Of a DNA stretch of 64,000 nucleotides, positions 26,757 to 36,483 are shown in pieces (the first letter of the stretch is position 1; every line of letters begins with the position of its first letter). The notes below the pieces were generated by a model. That model had not been told where the DNA came from and searched no databases. It worked only from the letters and a program-made list of their open reading frames with translations. Position numbers and translations under genes: made by a program. This DNA comes from an uncultured bacterium (GTDB lineage: Bacteria; Verrucomicrobiota; Kiritimatiellia; CAIKKV01; CALHGX01). Location of the stretch: NCBI GenBank assembly GCA_938031185.1, contig CALHGX010000012.1, positions 16,185 through 80,184 on the forward strand, read 5' to 3'.

Positions 26757-28292
26757 TCATGCCTTGACGCGGAAACGAATCGCCACCACCGATTTCGGAG
26801 GCACTCGCAAGCGCAAACCGTTGCGTGTCGCTTCCACGCCCGCCAGCGGCGCCGGTTTTACAGCGTTCGGAGCATCGAACGTGTTGTGCGCATCCATGTT
26901 CTCATGCGTCAGCACTCGGGCCGACACTTCCGCCACGCTGCCGCCCGTGATGGTTACTGACACTGTTTCCTCGCGGTCCAAGGAAAGGTTGCAAAGGGTC
27001 AGCAGCGCCCACCCGTCGTCCGCCCTGGATGCGGATGCGCTGATCATGGGGATTCGCGCATCCTCCATGCCGCACTCATCGCACTCGACATGCGTCGGCA
27101 GGCGCAGCGCGTCTTGATGCTCCTTGAACATCTCGAAGACGTAATAAGTCGGCGTCAGCGCCATCCGTGGGCCGTCCGTCAGCGCCATCGCCTGCAACAC
27201 GTTGATTGTCTGGGCAATGTTCGCCATGTGAATTCGCTCGGCGTAATCGTGGAAGATGTGCAGTGTCAGCCCCGCGACCAGCGCATCGCGCAGTGTGTTC
27301 TGCTGGCGCAGGAAGGCCGGATTCGTCGCCGGCTCCACCTCCCACCACGTGCCCCACTCGTCCACGATGAAGCCCACCTTGCGCTCCGGATCGTGCCGAT
27401 CCATGGCCGCAATGTGCTGGCGCAGGTAGTTGTCCATCAGCCGCGCCACCCGCATGGTCTCGTACCAATCCCACTCGTTGAACCCGGTGGCCTGCCGCGT
27501 GGACAGCCGCCGCATGAGGGAGTGGCTGGCGTAGTAATGATAAGACAGGCCCTGCATGAGGATACCGCAGTAGTTCTTCATCAGGACGTCTGTCCATTCC
27601 ACGTAGTCATTGTAGGCACCGCAGGCGATCCGGTAGAGCGTGTTGCCGCTGAGGTTGCGGCAAAACGTGCCGTAGCGTTGGAACTCGTCCTTGTAGTACT
27701 CCGGCCGCATGCTCCCGCCGCAGCCCCCGTTCTCGTTCCCCACACCCCAGTACTTGATCCGCCACGGCTTCTCCCGCCCGTTCTGCTTCCGCCACCGCGC
27801 CATCGGACTGTCGCCGTCATACGTAAGATACTCGATCCACTGCTGCATCTCGCGCACGGTCCCGCTACCCACGTTGCCGCAAATGTACGGCTCGCACCCA
27901 ATCTGCTCGCACAGGTCCAGAAACTCGTGCGTCCCAAAGTGGTTGTTCTCCACCACCTGGCCCCAGTGGTAGTTGAGCATCGCCGGCCGCCGCTCCCGCG
28001 GCCCCACGCCATCTTGCCAATGGTACTCATCCGCAAAACACCCGCCCGGCCACCGCAGCACCGGCGCGCGAATCGCCTTCATCGCCGCCACCAGATCGTT
28101 GCGAATCCCCCGCGTGTTCGGAATCGGCGAATCCGGCCCCACCCAAAAGCCACCATAGATGCAATGCCCAAGATGTTCCGCAAAGTGACCGTAAACAAAC
28201 CGGCTAATCCGAGTCTTCCCTGCATCTGTATCAACGATTATTCGCGTCATTGTCTTCTCTTTGTTCCCCATTGCGGCCGCTCCCTCTATCAT
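26757..28292 (-). CDS. Alpha-L-arabinofuranosidase, GH51
   Basis: Releases terminal L-arabinofuranose from arabinan or arabinoxylan fragments; up to 511 residues. The GH51 (clan GH-A) pattern is complete: [37 protein letters not shown], acid/base Glu187 in GVGNENGG and nucleophile Glu312 in [12 protein letters not shown]-terminal beta-sandwich domain ends the protein. There is no signal peptide, so it is cytoplasmic and would act on imported oligosaccharides. The outermost ATG overlaps the upstream BNR gene stop (ATGA), but ATGs at 28271 (better GGGAG spacing) and 28250 are nearer the conserved TRIIVDTD start. Confidence 0.93.
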   Translation of the reverse strand: MIEGAAAMGNKEKTMTRIIVDTDAGKTRISRFVYGHFAEHLGHCIYGGFWVGPDSPIPNTRGIRNDLVAAMKAIRAPVLRWPGGCFADEYHWQDGVGPRERRPAMLNYHWGQVVENNHFGTHEFLDLCEQIGCEPYICGNVGSGTVREMQQWIEYLTYDGDSPMARWRKQNGREKPWRIKYWGVGNENGGCGGSMRPEYYKDEFQRYGTFCRNLSGNTLYRIACGAYNDYVEWTDVLMKNYCGILMQGLSYHYYASHSLMRRLSTRQATGFNEWDWYETMRVARLMDNYLRQHIAAMDRHDPERKVGFIVDEWGTWWEVEPATNPAFLRQQNTLRDALVAGLTLHIFHDYAERIHMANIAQTINVLQAMALTDGPRMALTPTYYVFEMFKEHQDALRLPTHVECDECGMEDARIPMISASASRADDGWALLTLCNLSLDREETVSVTITGGSVAEVSARVLTHENMDAHNTFDAPNAVKPAPLAGVEATRNGLRLRVPPKSVVAIRFRVKA

Positions 28293-29410
28293 TCGCCAGC
28301 CTTGCTAACAAGCACTCTGAGACGGGCATCCGCTGATACAAGCTGGCCGGCCCGGATATCTTCTTCTCTGAAAACAGCCATCAGGATTTCCTTTTCCACC
28401 GTCCGCGACCGGTCGTAAATAATGTAAATGCGTCCATCCGGTGCCTGTACACCGTCAGGATAGGAAACATCGGCCCGCTCATCCAACAACAGCCCGCCGA
28501 TCCAAGTGCGGCCATCGTCATCAGAAAGATGCGCCGTCAAATGCGTCCGGCCGGGCACCATCGTTTTGGTTCCCGGCGGGTCGTGATGCACGAGCAAGAG
28601 GTTTCCCGAAAGCAAACGACGAATAAAAAAACGCGCATCGGCATTTCGAAGCCGCGAAGGGCGTCCCTCGCTCCAGGTCTTTCCCCCGTCGCAGGAAAAG
28701 GTTTCGCCTATGCCATAGCTGGTGCGGACAAGCATCCAGAGAAGGCCATCCCGACGCTCGACAATCATGTGCTCATCGAATACCCGATCCGGCACCCGGG
28801 CTTTCCCGATGCTCGTCCAGGTTTCGCCTTGATCTTTAGAAGCCACCGCGTGCGCGCCTTTCATTTCTTTCAGATCATGGACATGAAGCGCGAAATCGGC
28901 GTCGTCTCCGTCCGCGCGCCGATGAGCAGGCCTTTCCCATACCGCTGCCGGCAGCAGCCACACCCCGTTGGCCAGAACCGTCGGCTTGTTCATCATGACC
29001 CCGTCGCAAAGCCGACGTGGTTGGCTCCATTGGGGATGGCTTTGGCCTGACTCCTGCGTCGTCACGCTCCATACGCCGGCGCGTCCGTCCCACCAGCAAT
29101 ACGATTGCGCCCAGAAAAGCCACATCCGACCCAGCGGATCATGCCAAAGGCACGGATCAAACGCCCGCACCAGTCCGGGCGGGTCCACTACTAGAACCGG
29201 GTCAGACCAGGTCACTCCATCGTCGTCACTCGTGGCAAGCACCACATGGTTCTGCGACCCTTCGTCTGCGCCTCCGGAATACCATGTCGCCCACAGTCGC
29301 CCGTTGGCCGCGCGCTCGATTCCCGGAATGCCCTGCCACAAGCGCCGCCCGGCAGCAAGGGTCGGATCCCCTCCTTTTTTGAGAGGGGGCGGCCTAAGGG
29401 CCTCATTCAT
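28289..29410 (-). CDS. BNR/Asp-box (sialidase-superfamily) protein
   Basis: A six-bladed propeller protein of 373 residues. Four Asp boxes are visible: [24 protein letters not shown] and SDDDGRTW. Other family features are [21 protein letters not shown] at the start, [18 protein letters not shown] and [21 protein letters not shown] near the end, as in exo-alpha-sialidase-like and related glycoside-active proteins. No signal peptide is present. It has an AGGAGAGA site and overlaps the GH51 start by four bases, so the two proteins act on one glycan, probably inside the cell. Whether it cleaves sialic acid is doubtful; many PVC and Bacteroidetes members have other or unknown specificities. Confidence 0.8.
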   Translation of the reverse strand: MNEALRPPPLKKGGDPTLAAGRRLWQGIPGIERAANGRLWATWYSGGADEGSQNHVVLATSDDDGVTWSDPVLVVDPPGLVRAFDPCLWHDPLGRMWLFWAQSYCWWDGRAGVWSVTTQESGQSHPQWSQPRRLCDGVMMNKPTVLANGVWLLPAAVWERPAHRRADGDDADFALHVHDLKEMKGAHAVASKDQGETWTSIGKARVPDRVFDEHMIVERRDGLLWMLVRTSYGIGETFSCDGGKTWSEGRPSRLRNADARFFIRRLLSGNLLLVHHDPPGTKTMVPGRTHLTAHLSDDDGRTWIGGLLLDERADVSYPDGVQAPDGRIYIIYDRSRTVEKEILMAVFREEDIRAGQLVSADARLRVLVSKAGE

Positions 29411-29659
29411 TCAGTCTCTCCTTTCCCGGCGAGCATCATGCCGGATCTCGATCGCGAAAAAACGCCACTCGCTCCGATCCTTCGCATCGTCCCTTGCGCA
29501 TGGCTCATTGACGAGCGAAATATATCAGCCGCTGGCCTAACCGCAATCTGGTATTGGGAACTTTTTCCAAAGGCATCGTTCGGCGCGACCAGCTTGCGCG
29601 TGTCGGTCCATCTTTTGCCGGGATTGCAAAGGCGGCGGGAAAAAAGCATAAAGAGGCGG

Positions 29660-31537
29660 ATGGATACAGATTCCTCGGCCGCTGCCGGCGCCGCCCTCTC
29701 TCAACGCGCGCTCATTCGCAGGCTGTTGGCCTTGAGCTGGCGCTACCGGGGCGGGTGCCTTCGGGCGTTGGGTCTGCAAACGCTCGTGTTGGCGCTGGGC
29801 CTGGCCACCCTGGCGTTCTCCGGTCTCGGCATTGACTACCTGCGTTTCCTGATTCAGCCCGCGGCGCCCGCGCCGCGCTGGCCCTTCGGTGTGGCGCCCC
29901 CGCCGGAATGGACGCCGATGACCGTACTGGTCTGGATATCGCTTCTCATCCTCGCCATGGCTCTCTTGCGCGCCATGGTGTCCTATTCGTACACCGTCTA
30001 TCTTTCCCGGCTGGTCCAGCAAACGATCGTGGTGGAGCTGCGTTCGCAGGTCTATGACAAACTGCAACGCCTCGGCTTCCGCTTCTTCGACGCCCGCTCC
30101 AGCGGCACGCTCATCAACCGCGTCACTGGCGATGTGCAGGCGGTGCGCAGCTTTGTGGACAGTGTCCTTGTCCAACTGGTGCTTCTCGTGATTTCAATAG
30201 TCGTCTTCCTCACCTACATGCTGCGTGTTCATGCAGGTTTGACGCTTGCCTGCCTGGCGCCCGTACCGCTGCTCTGGTGGCTGACCGTCCGGTTCTCGCA
30301 GGCCGTCAAGACCGGCTACACCCATAGCAGCGAGTGGCTGGACCGATTGGTGTTACGGGTCTCGGAATGCTCGAAAGGCATTCACGTGGTCAAGGGGTTC
30401 GCGCGCGAACCCGAGCAGCAGGCCGAGTTCGAGAAAACCAACGCGGAGTACCGCGACCAGAAGCGGGAGATTTTCCGGCTCCTCGGCGCCTATCGGCCGT
30501 TCATGGATGTGCTGTCTCAAGCCGGCCTCGTCATTCTGCTGGCGTACGGAGGGCTTCTCGTGGCCCACGATCGCCTGCCGCTCGGTACCGGGCTGATCGT
30601 CATGGTCGGCCTGCTGCAACGCTTTTCAGGCCAGGTCAATCAGCTCGCCGACATCACCAACAGCATCCAAGTCAGCCTCGCAGGCGCCCGTCGCGTTTTC
30701 GAGATCCTTGATGCGCCAATTGAAATTCGCAGCCCTGCCCGTCCGATACCATGGCGTGCCCCGCAAGGTCACGTGCGCTTCGAACAGGTGGAGTTTGCCT
30801 ACAATGCCGGAACGCCTGTTTTGCACGACATTACCTTCGAGGCCCACCCCGGCGAATGCGTGGCGTTGGTCGGGCCCACGGGCTCGGGCAAGAGCACGCT
30901 CCTCAGCCTGATCCCTCGCTTCTACGACGTCACCGCTGGGCGGCTGTTGATAGACGGCATTCCGATTGCCGAGATGGACGTGGACGAACTCCGCCGTCGA
31001 ATCGGGCTGGTTTTTCAGGAGAGCTTTCTTTTCAGCAACACGGTGGCCGCCAACATCGCCTTCGCCCATCCCGAGGCGGATGCCACGCAGATCGAGCGCG
31101 CCGCCCGCATTGCCGCCGCGCACGAATTCATCCGCGAACTGCCCCAGGGCTATGACACCGTCTTGCATGAAGGCGGCGCCGACCTTTCCGGCGGCCAGCG
31201 CCAACGCCTCGCCATTGCCCGCGCCATCCTGACCGATCCTGTGATCCTCCTTCTGGATGATCCCACCGCCGCCGTGGACACCCACACCGAGCATGAAATC
31301 CTTTCCGCCCTGGCCGAAGCCATGCGCGGCCGCACCACGTTCCTCGCCACGCATCGCATCAGCGCCCTTCGCCTTGCGCATCGCATCGTCGTGCTCGACG
31401 AGGGCCGCATCGTAACTCAGGGTCCGCGAGAGGAATTGATGAGCCGGGGCGATCTGGCGAAACTCCTCGCTGGCGCGGATGCCATTGAAGACGCATCGCC
31501 GGGGGCAACCCTCGCCTCGGAGGCGCACCGGCCATGA
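29660..31537 (+). CDS. ABC exporter half-transporter, degenerate-site subunit
   Basis: A 625-residue type I exporter: membrane domain (about 30-350) and nucleotide-binding domain (about 375-610). Walker A is GPTGSGKST, Q-loop VFQESFLFSNT, signature DLSGGQRQRLAIARA and H-loop ATHRIS. Walker B reads ILLLDDPTAAVD, with Asp where the catalytic Glu normally sits. The first extracytoplasmic loop is long and Pro-rich (AAPAPRWPFGVAPPPEW). The ATG follows AAGAGGCGG. Its TGA overlaps the partner's ATG. Substrate is unknown; lipid, drug or peptide export are all possible for MsbA/BmrCD-like pairs. Confidence 0.9.
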   Translation: MDTDSSAAAGAALSQRALIRRLLALSWRYRGGCLRALGLQTLVLALGLATLAFSGLGIDYLRFLIQPAAPAPRWPFGVAPPPEWTPMTVLVWISLLILAMALLRAMVSYSYTVYLSRLVQQTIVVELRSQVYDKLQRLGFRFFDARSSGTLINRVTGDVQAVRSFVDSVLVQLVLLVISIVVFLTYMLRVHAGLTLACLAPVPLLWWLTVRFSQAVKTGYTHSSEWLDRLVLRVSECSKGIHVVKGFAREPEQQAEFEKTNAEYRDQKREIFRLLGAYRPFMDVLSQAGLVILLAYGGLLVAHDRLPLGTGLIVMVGLLQRFSGQVNQLADITNSIQVSLAGARRVFEILDAPIEIRSPARPIPWRAPQGHVRFEQVEFAYNAGTPVLHDITFEAHPGECVALVGPTGSGKSTLLSLIPRFYDVTAGRLLIDGIPIAEMDVDELRRRIGLVFQESFLFSNTVAANIAFAHPEADATQIERAARIAAAHEFIRELPQGYDTVLHEGGADLSGGQRQRLAIARAILTDPVILLLDDPTAAVDTHTEHEILSALAEAMRGRTTFLATHRISALRLAHRIVVLDEGRIVTQGPREELMSRGDLAKLLAGADAIEDASPGATLASEAHRP

Positions 31538-33381
31538 AGCGACCCGCCGTCATCAGTCTGCCGCCACCGTCCCGAGACGAGGAGTCGGCCGCGAGCACTC
31601 GCCCTCTGAGCCTCTCTCTCATTCGACGGCTGTTCGCATACACACGCCCTTACACCTCCCGCCGCAATCTTCTGCTGCTGCTGGTGATCATTCGCGCCGT
31701 GCAACTACCGCTGCTGGCCTGGGCCGTGGGCGCGGTCGTCAACGGCCCCATCGCCGATCATGATCCGGCGGGCATCCTGTGGGGGACCGCGGGATTTCTC
31801 GGCTTGGTGATCGCCACCGGCCTCGTCATGCGCTACCGCATGATGCTGGCCATGGCACTCGGCGAAAGCGTCATTCATGACCTGCGCAATGATCTTTTTC
31901 GGCACCTGCTTCGGATGCCCATGAGTTTCTTCGACCAAACCCGCGTGGGCCGGATCATCAGCCGGTTCACCTCCGACGCCGAGGCCGTGCGCGTCGGCGT
32001 CCAAGACGTCCTCTTCGTTAGCCTGGTGCAGGGCGGTCAGATGCTCGTGGCGGCCGGAATGCTTTGCTGGTATGACCGGCCCATGTTTGCGCTCGTGATG
32101 CTCATGACCCCCATCATGTGGTTGCTCAACCGCCACTTCCGCCATCGCCTCAGCCGCGGCTATCGCCTTATTCAGGAAAGCTTCAGCCGCGTGACCGCCG
32201 CCGTGGCCGAGTCGGTTCGCGGGGTGCGCGAAGTTCAGGGATACGCCCGACAAGACGTCAACACCGAGATGTTCCGCCAACTCGCGCTGGATCACTCCCA
32301 ATACAACGTCGGCATCGCGCGCGCCACGGGCGTGTTCTTTCCGCTGCTGGAATTGAACAGCCAGACTTTCATTTCCGCCCTGGTGCTGCTCGGCGGCTAC
32401 CGGGTGCTGCATCCCGAAACCGGCATGACGCTCGGCGATTTCATTCAGTTCTTCCTGCTCGCCAACTTCTTCTTCTCCCCCATCCAGAGCCTAGCCGGGC
32501 AGTACAACAACGCGCTGACCGCCATGGCGGGGGCAGAACGTGTGTTTCGCTTTCTGGACACGCCACCGGCATGGACCGACCCGCCCGACGCCGTAACGCC
32601 CGCCTCCATTGAAGGCCGCGTTGAGTTCGACCACGTCTCTTTTCAATACGGGCCCGATCGCCCGGCCCTGCGCGATGTCTCTTTCCGCGTCGAACCGGGC
32701 CAAACCGTGGCGCTGGTCGGGCCCACGGGCAGCGGAAAAACCACCATCATCCGCCTGCTGGCCAAGTTCTACCTCCCGACGGAAGGGACCGTCCGATTGG
32801 ATGGCAGGGATTTGAGAACGATTCGCAGCGATTGGCTGCATCAACGCATGGGTATTGTGTTGCAAGAGAATTTTCTTTTCACCGGGACCGTGCTCGACAA
32901 CATCCGCGTCGGCTGCCCCGAGGCGTCGGAGGAGGAGGCGCGCGACGCCCTCCGCCGCATGGATTGCCTGGATCTGCTCGACACGCTCCCCGAAGGGCTC
33001 ATGACCCGCGTGGGCGAGCGCGGTGTCGGCCTCTCCCTAGGCCAGCGCCAGCTCATCTGCTTCGCCCGCGCCATGGTGGCCAATCCCGTCCTGCTGATCC
33101 TCGACGAAGCCACCAGCTCCGTGGACCCCGCCTCGGAGGCCCGCATCCAGCGCGCCATGCGGCACCTGCTGCGCCATCGCACCAGTTTCATCGTCGCACA
33201 TCGGCTCAGCACGGTCCTGCATGCCGATCTGGCGCTCGTGATGGAACATGGTCGGCTCGTGGAGCTCGGCAACCATGCAACCTTGCTGGCCGCAAACGGC
33301 ATCTACGCCCGCTTGTATCGGCATTTCGCGTCGGGCGAAAAGTCGCTCCTGCCGCCGCCCGGTCAGGCCCCGCGGAAGTAG
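31534..33381 (+). CDS. ABC exporter half-transporter, catalytic-site subunit
   Basis: Partner subunit of 615 residues with six membrane helices (about 28-325) and an ATPase domain. Walker A is GPTGSGKTT, Q-loop VLQENFLFTGT, Walker B LLILDEATSSVD with the catalytic Glu, and H-loop VAHRLST. The signature is LSLGQRQL rather than LSGGQ. In a heterodimer this signature faces the Walker A/B of the first subunit, which has the Asp substitution, so both defects fall in the same ATP site. The start overlaps the first subunit (ATGA), and the 3' end overlaps the convergent ribE by 19 bases. Confidence 0.91.
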   Translation: MKRPAVISLPPPSRDEESAASTRPLSLSLIRRLFAYTRPYTSRRNLLLLLVIIRAVQLPLLAWAVGAVVNGPIADHDPAGILWGTAGFLGLVIATGLVMRYRMMLAMALGESVIHDLRNDLFRHLLRMPMSFFDQTRVGRIISRFTSDAEAVRVGVQDVLFVSLVQGGQMLVAAGMLCWYDRPMFALVMLMTPIMWLLNRHFRHRLSRGYRLIQESFSRVTAAVAESVRGVREVQGYARQDVNTEMFRQLALDHSQYNVGIARATGVFFPLLELNSQTFISALVLLGGYRVLHPETGMTLGDFIQFFLLANFFFSPIQSLAGQYNNALTAMAGAERVFRFLDTPPAWTDPPDAVTPASIEGRVEFDHVSFQYGPDRPALRDVSFRVEPGQTVALVGPTGSGKTTIIRLLAKFYLPTEGTVRLDGRDLRTIRSDWLHQRMGIVLQENFLFTGTVLDNIRVGCPEASEEEARDALRRMDCLDLLDTLPEGLMTRVGERGVGLSLGQRQLICFARAMVANPVLLILDEATSSVDPASEARIQRAMRHLLRHRTSFIVAHRLSTVLHADLALVMEHGRLVELGNHATLLAANGIYARLYRHFASGEKSLLPPPGQAPRK

Positions 33382-34010
33382 CCCGCCTGCCTCAGCCGCT
33401 CCTCGGTCAGACCGCCGCCAACCGATGCGCCCAAAACCCGCCGGACGTGTTTGCCGATCACATCGGTTTCGAGATTCACTGCATCACCTTCGCGAAGATC
33501 CGACAATGTCGTCTGCGACCAGGTAAACGGGATCAGGGACACCGTGAACGAACGCGCCCCCAATTCCGCCACCGTGAGGCTCACACCGTTGACCGCCACC
33601 GATCCTTTGGGCACAAGGCCCGCCAGCACATCTGGTGGCGCCTCGATTTCCAGCATCCAGTCCTCACCCGTGCGCCGACGGGCCGCCAGCCGGCCGATCC
33701 CGTCAATGTGTCCCGTCACAAAATGGCCGCCCAGCCGGTCGTCCGCCCGCAGTGCGCGCTCGAGATTCAGGCGATCACCCGCCACCTTGCGGCCCAAGTC
33801 CGTTTTGGACAACGTCTCGCCGAGCACATCACACGCGAACCAATCCGCCCCCCTTTCCGCCACAGTCAAACACGCCCCTTGGACCGCCACGCTTTCACCG
33901 AGTCCAAGCGGAGGAGTCCAAGGCGCATGGGCAATAGTTATGCGCAGTCCGTTTCCTCGCCTTTGGACGGACTGTATCCGCCCGATCTGCTGAATGAGGC
34001 CGGTGAACAT
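33363..34010 (-). CDS. ribE: Riboflavin synthase, alpha subunit
   Basis: Dismutates two 6,7-dimethyl-8-ribityllumazines to riboflavin; 215 residues. The two similar lumazine-binding barrels are clear. The first begins MFTGLIQQIG and has VAVQGACLTV and GGHFVTGHIDG. The second has VAVNGVSLTVAEL and a matching TDVIGKHVRR. The ATG at 34008-34010 overlaps the ribD stop as TGATG. It is the last gene of the riboswitch-controlled operon and overlaps the convergent exporter gene. Confidence 0.95.
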   Translation of the reverse strand: MFTGLIQQIGRIQSVQRRGNGLRITIAHAPWTPPLGLGESVAVQGACLTVAERGADWFACDVLGETLSKTDLGRKVAGDRLNLERALRADDRLGGHFVTGHIDGIGRLAARRRTGEDWMLEIEAPPDVLAGLVPKGSVAVNGVSLTVAELGARSFTVSLIPFTWSQTTLSDLREGDAVNLETDVIGKHVRRVLGASVGGGLTEERLRQAGYFRGA

Positions 34011-35122
34011 CAACTTCTTCCGTCTCGGCCGCTCTTTTTTTTCGGCACGGCCACAAGCATCATGTCGGAGCCCACTCGTTCACAGCGAACAAACCGCAGC
34101 CGCGGGGCTGTCTCGAGCAGCCAGCCCGGGCCGCCCACAGCAGGACATCCCGTCGCGCCCAGCACGCGCGGCGCCACAAACCACATGTACCGATCCACCA
34201 AGCCGGCCCGTATCAACGAAGCCACCAGCTCGCCCCCGCCTTCACACAGCACATGCAGCACGCCCAGCTCGTGCAGTTTCCGCATCAAGGCCCGCAATGA
34301 AACGCCGCCCCGCCCGTGCGGGATCGTCCACACCGTCGCTCCCGTCGCCTGATACGCCGCCTGCCGGCCCGATGGGCAGCAGTTTGTGGTCGCGATGATG
34401 GTGCGATGAACATGCCCATCGGTGAAGACGCGGGCGTCGGGATCCAACGCGCCGCCCGTGTCCACCACCACGCGAAAAGCCCGAGGGCGACGGCCGCCGC
34501 CCAACAGCGATGGATCATCCAGCACCGCCGTGCGCTGCCCCACTAGCACCGCGTCGCACTGCCGCCGTAACGCCTGCACGACGCGGCGGGCCGCCGGACT
34601 GGTAATCCAACGGGAATGCCCGGTTCGATCGGCAATGCGGCCATCCATTGTGACGCCCAGCTTGACCGTCACAAAGGGACGCCGTTGCGTCACCCACAAG
34701 GCAAACGGCGCGATCAGTTCCGCAGCGGCGGCATGGCACACGCCGGTTTTCACTTCAAGTCCGTTCCGGCGCAATATCGCGAATCCACGCCCCCGGTGGC
34801 GAGGATTCGGGTCTGCCACCGCCGCCACCACCCGTCGCACCCCCGCCCGTAAAATCGCCTCGGTGCAAGGCGGGGTTCGTCCCCATGTGCTGCAAGGCTC
34901 CAACGTCACATACAGAACCGCACCCCGCGCCCGCGCGCCCGCTTGCGCCAAGGCCAGCACTTCGGCATGCGGTTCGCCCGCTTTTCGATGATATCCCTCA
35001 CCCGCGATTCGATGGCCGTGCACCACCACCGCGCCGACGGGCGGATTAGGGCGGGTGCCGCCTTCGCCGCGGCGCGCCAGTTCAACCGCCCGCATCATCC
35101 ATCGTTCATCGCTCCTCGACAT
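34010..35122 (-). CDS. ribD: Bifunctional riboflavin deaminase/reductase
   Basis: Catalyses the deamination and ribose-reduction steps after GTP cyclohydrolase II. The deaminase half has GGTRPNPPVGAVVV, GEPHAEVLAL and EPCSTWGRTPPCTEA, supplying the His and two Cys zinc ligands. The reductase half has PFVTVKLGVTMDGRIA, WITSPAARR and HVLCEGGGELVASL. I place the start at ATG 35122 behind AGGGGAGGA, although the spacing is tight. A TTG at 35180-35182 overlapping the ftsY stop (TTGA) is an alternative that would add 20 residues. Confidence 0.93.
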   Translation of the reverse strand: MSRSDERWMMRAVELARRGEGGTRPNPPVGAVVVHGHRIAGEGYHRKAGEPHAEVLALAQAGARARGAVLYVTLEPCSTWGRTPPCTEAILRAGVRRVVAAVADPNPRHRGRGFAILRRNGLEVKTGVCHAAAAELIAPFALWVTQRRPFVTVKLGVTMDGRIADRTGHSRWITSPAARRVVQALRRQCDAVLVGQRTAVLDDPSLLGGGRRPRAFRVVVDTGGALDPDARVFTDGHVHRTIIATTNCCPSGRQAAYQATGATVWTIPHGRGGVSLRALMRKLHELGVLHVLCEGGGELVASLIRAGLVDRYMWFVAPRVLGATGCPAVGGPGWLLETAPRLRFVRCERVGSDMMLVAVPKKKSGRDGRS

Positions 35123-35178
35123 TCCTCCCCTGCACTCCCACGGGGCCGCCGGGCGTTCTTGGAGCCCCATCGCCCACT

Positions 35179-36063
35179 TCAACTCGAACCGCCTACCAAC
35201 GCATCTACGTACTGGTCGGGATCAAATGGCGCCAGATCATCCATGCCTTCCCCCAATCCAACGAATCGCACCGGCAGTCGCAAATCTCTCTCAATCGCCA
35301 GAATGAAACCAGCTTTGGACGAGCCGTCCAGTTTGCTAACCACAACGCCCGTCACACGGGCCAAATCAAGGAAGGACCGTGCCTGGCTGATGGCGTTGCG
35401 ACCCAACATGCCGTCGAGGACAATCCAGGTCTCGCGCGGCCCGCCGCCAGCCTTGGCGATGGCGCGCCCCACCTTTGCCAGCTCCTCCATGAGGGGCTGC
35501 CGCGTATGCATGCGGCCAGCGGTATCCACGATGACCCAGTCGACCCCTCGGGCCTTGGCAGCCTGCACGGCGTCATAGGCCACCGCGGCGGCATCCGCCC
35601 CTTGCACGCCGGCAACCACGTCGCAGCCCACCCGTTGCGCCCAGATTCGCAGTTGGTCGGCCCCGGCGGCACGAAACGTGTCCGTCGCCGCCAACAGGGG
35701 CTTCAATCCCTGCTGTTGAACCAACCGGGCCAGCTTCGCCGCCGTGGTGGTCTTGCCGGAGCCGTTCACGCCCACAATCAGCAGGGCCGCGGGCCGTTCG
35801 GCCTCCCGCCAATCAAATGGCGCCCGGTCGGGCAGCGCCTGTCGCGCCAGCTCGCGGGCCACCGCCATCGGCCCGCGCCGTGGCCCCTCGATCCGGATGC
35901 GCTCCATCCATTCCGCCACCAGACCGGCGGGAATATCGGCCTGTATCAACGCCTGTTCACACTCTTCCAACGCCGCCGGATCGGCGGCGCCACCAAAAAG
36001 ACGCGCCGCATGTTGCCGCAGCCGATCCCGCGTTTTTGCCAATGCCTGCAGCCAGCTTCTCAC
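35179..36063 (-). CDS. ftsY: Signal recognition particle receptor FtsY, short NG form
   Basis: SRP-receptor GTPase for co-translational membrane targeting. At 294 residues it contains only the N and G domains, with a short lead MRSWLQALAKTRDRLRQH in place of the acidic A domain of E. coli FtsY (about 200 residues). GTPase motifs are VGVNGSGKTTTAAKLA (G1), DTFRAAGADQLRIWAQR, IVDTAGRMHT (G3), VSKLDGSSKAG (G4) and FVGLGEGMDDLAPF. GTG at 36061-36063 overlaps the nusB stop (GTGA). Its place inside a riboflavin operon is unusual. Confidence 0.95.
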   Translation of the reverse strand: MRSWLQALAKTRDRLRQHAARLFGGAADPAALEECEQALIQADIPAGLVAEWMERIRIEGPRRGPMAVARELARQALPDRAPFDWREAERPAALLIVGVNGSGKTTTAAKLARLVQQQGLKPLLAATDTFRAAGADQLRIWAQRVGCDVVAGVQGADAAAVAYDAVQAAKARGVDWVIVDTAGRMHTRQPLMEELAKVGRAIAKAGGGPRETWIVLDGMLGRNAISQARSFLDLARVTGVVVSKLDGSSKAGFILAIERDLRLPVRFVGLGEGMDDLAPFDPDQYVDALVGGSS

Positions 36064-36479
36064 GAGGCTCCGTCCCGCGCCGACAGCCGCTCCCGGCGAA
36101 TGCGATCCAAAATGCCGTTCACAAAACGCCCCGACTTCTGATCGCCCATTTTTTTTGCCAATTCCACGGCTTCGTTGATCGAAACGGCAGGCGGAATGTC
36201 GGACCGATACAGCATCTCATAGACGGCCACCCGCATGATGTTGCGATCCACGGCGGCCATCCGCTTCAAATCCCAGTTCTCGGCGTATTGCTGAATCAGG
36301 GCATCCAGTTCCGCCTGCCGTTCCACCACGCCCCGCACGAGTTCTTCGGCAAATACCCGCGCCGCGCTGCTGCCCTTGAACTCGCTGCGAAAGCGCGACA
36401 GATCGCCTCCGTTGGGATTGAAATCCCGCTCGAACAGCAATTGGACCGCCCACATTCTCGCGGTTCGGCGCGAAACCAT
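36060..36479 (-). CDS. nusB: Transcription antitermination factor NusB
   Basis: All-helical RNA-binding factor acting with NusE/S10 in rRNA antitermination; 139 residues. ARMWAVQLLFERDFN is the N-terminal helix pair with the Arg-rich RNA face, and LKRMAAVDRNIMRVAVYEMLYRSDIPPAVSINEAVELAKKMG then GRFVNGILDRI are the family landmarks. It lies between ribH and ftsY; the ribH-nusB link is known from E. coli (ribD-ribH-nusB). Four bases separate it from the ribH stop. Confidence 0.95.
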   Translation of the reverse strand: MVSRRTARMWAVQLLFERDFNPNGGDLSRFRSEFKGSSAARVFAEELVRGVVERQAELDALIQQYAENWDLKRMAAVDRNIMRVAVYEMLYRSDIPPAVSINEAVELAKKMGDQKSGRFVNGILDRIRRERLSARDGAS

Positions 36480-36483
36480 CTTT

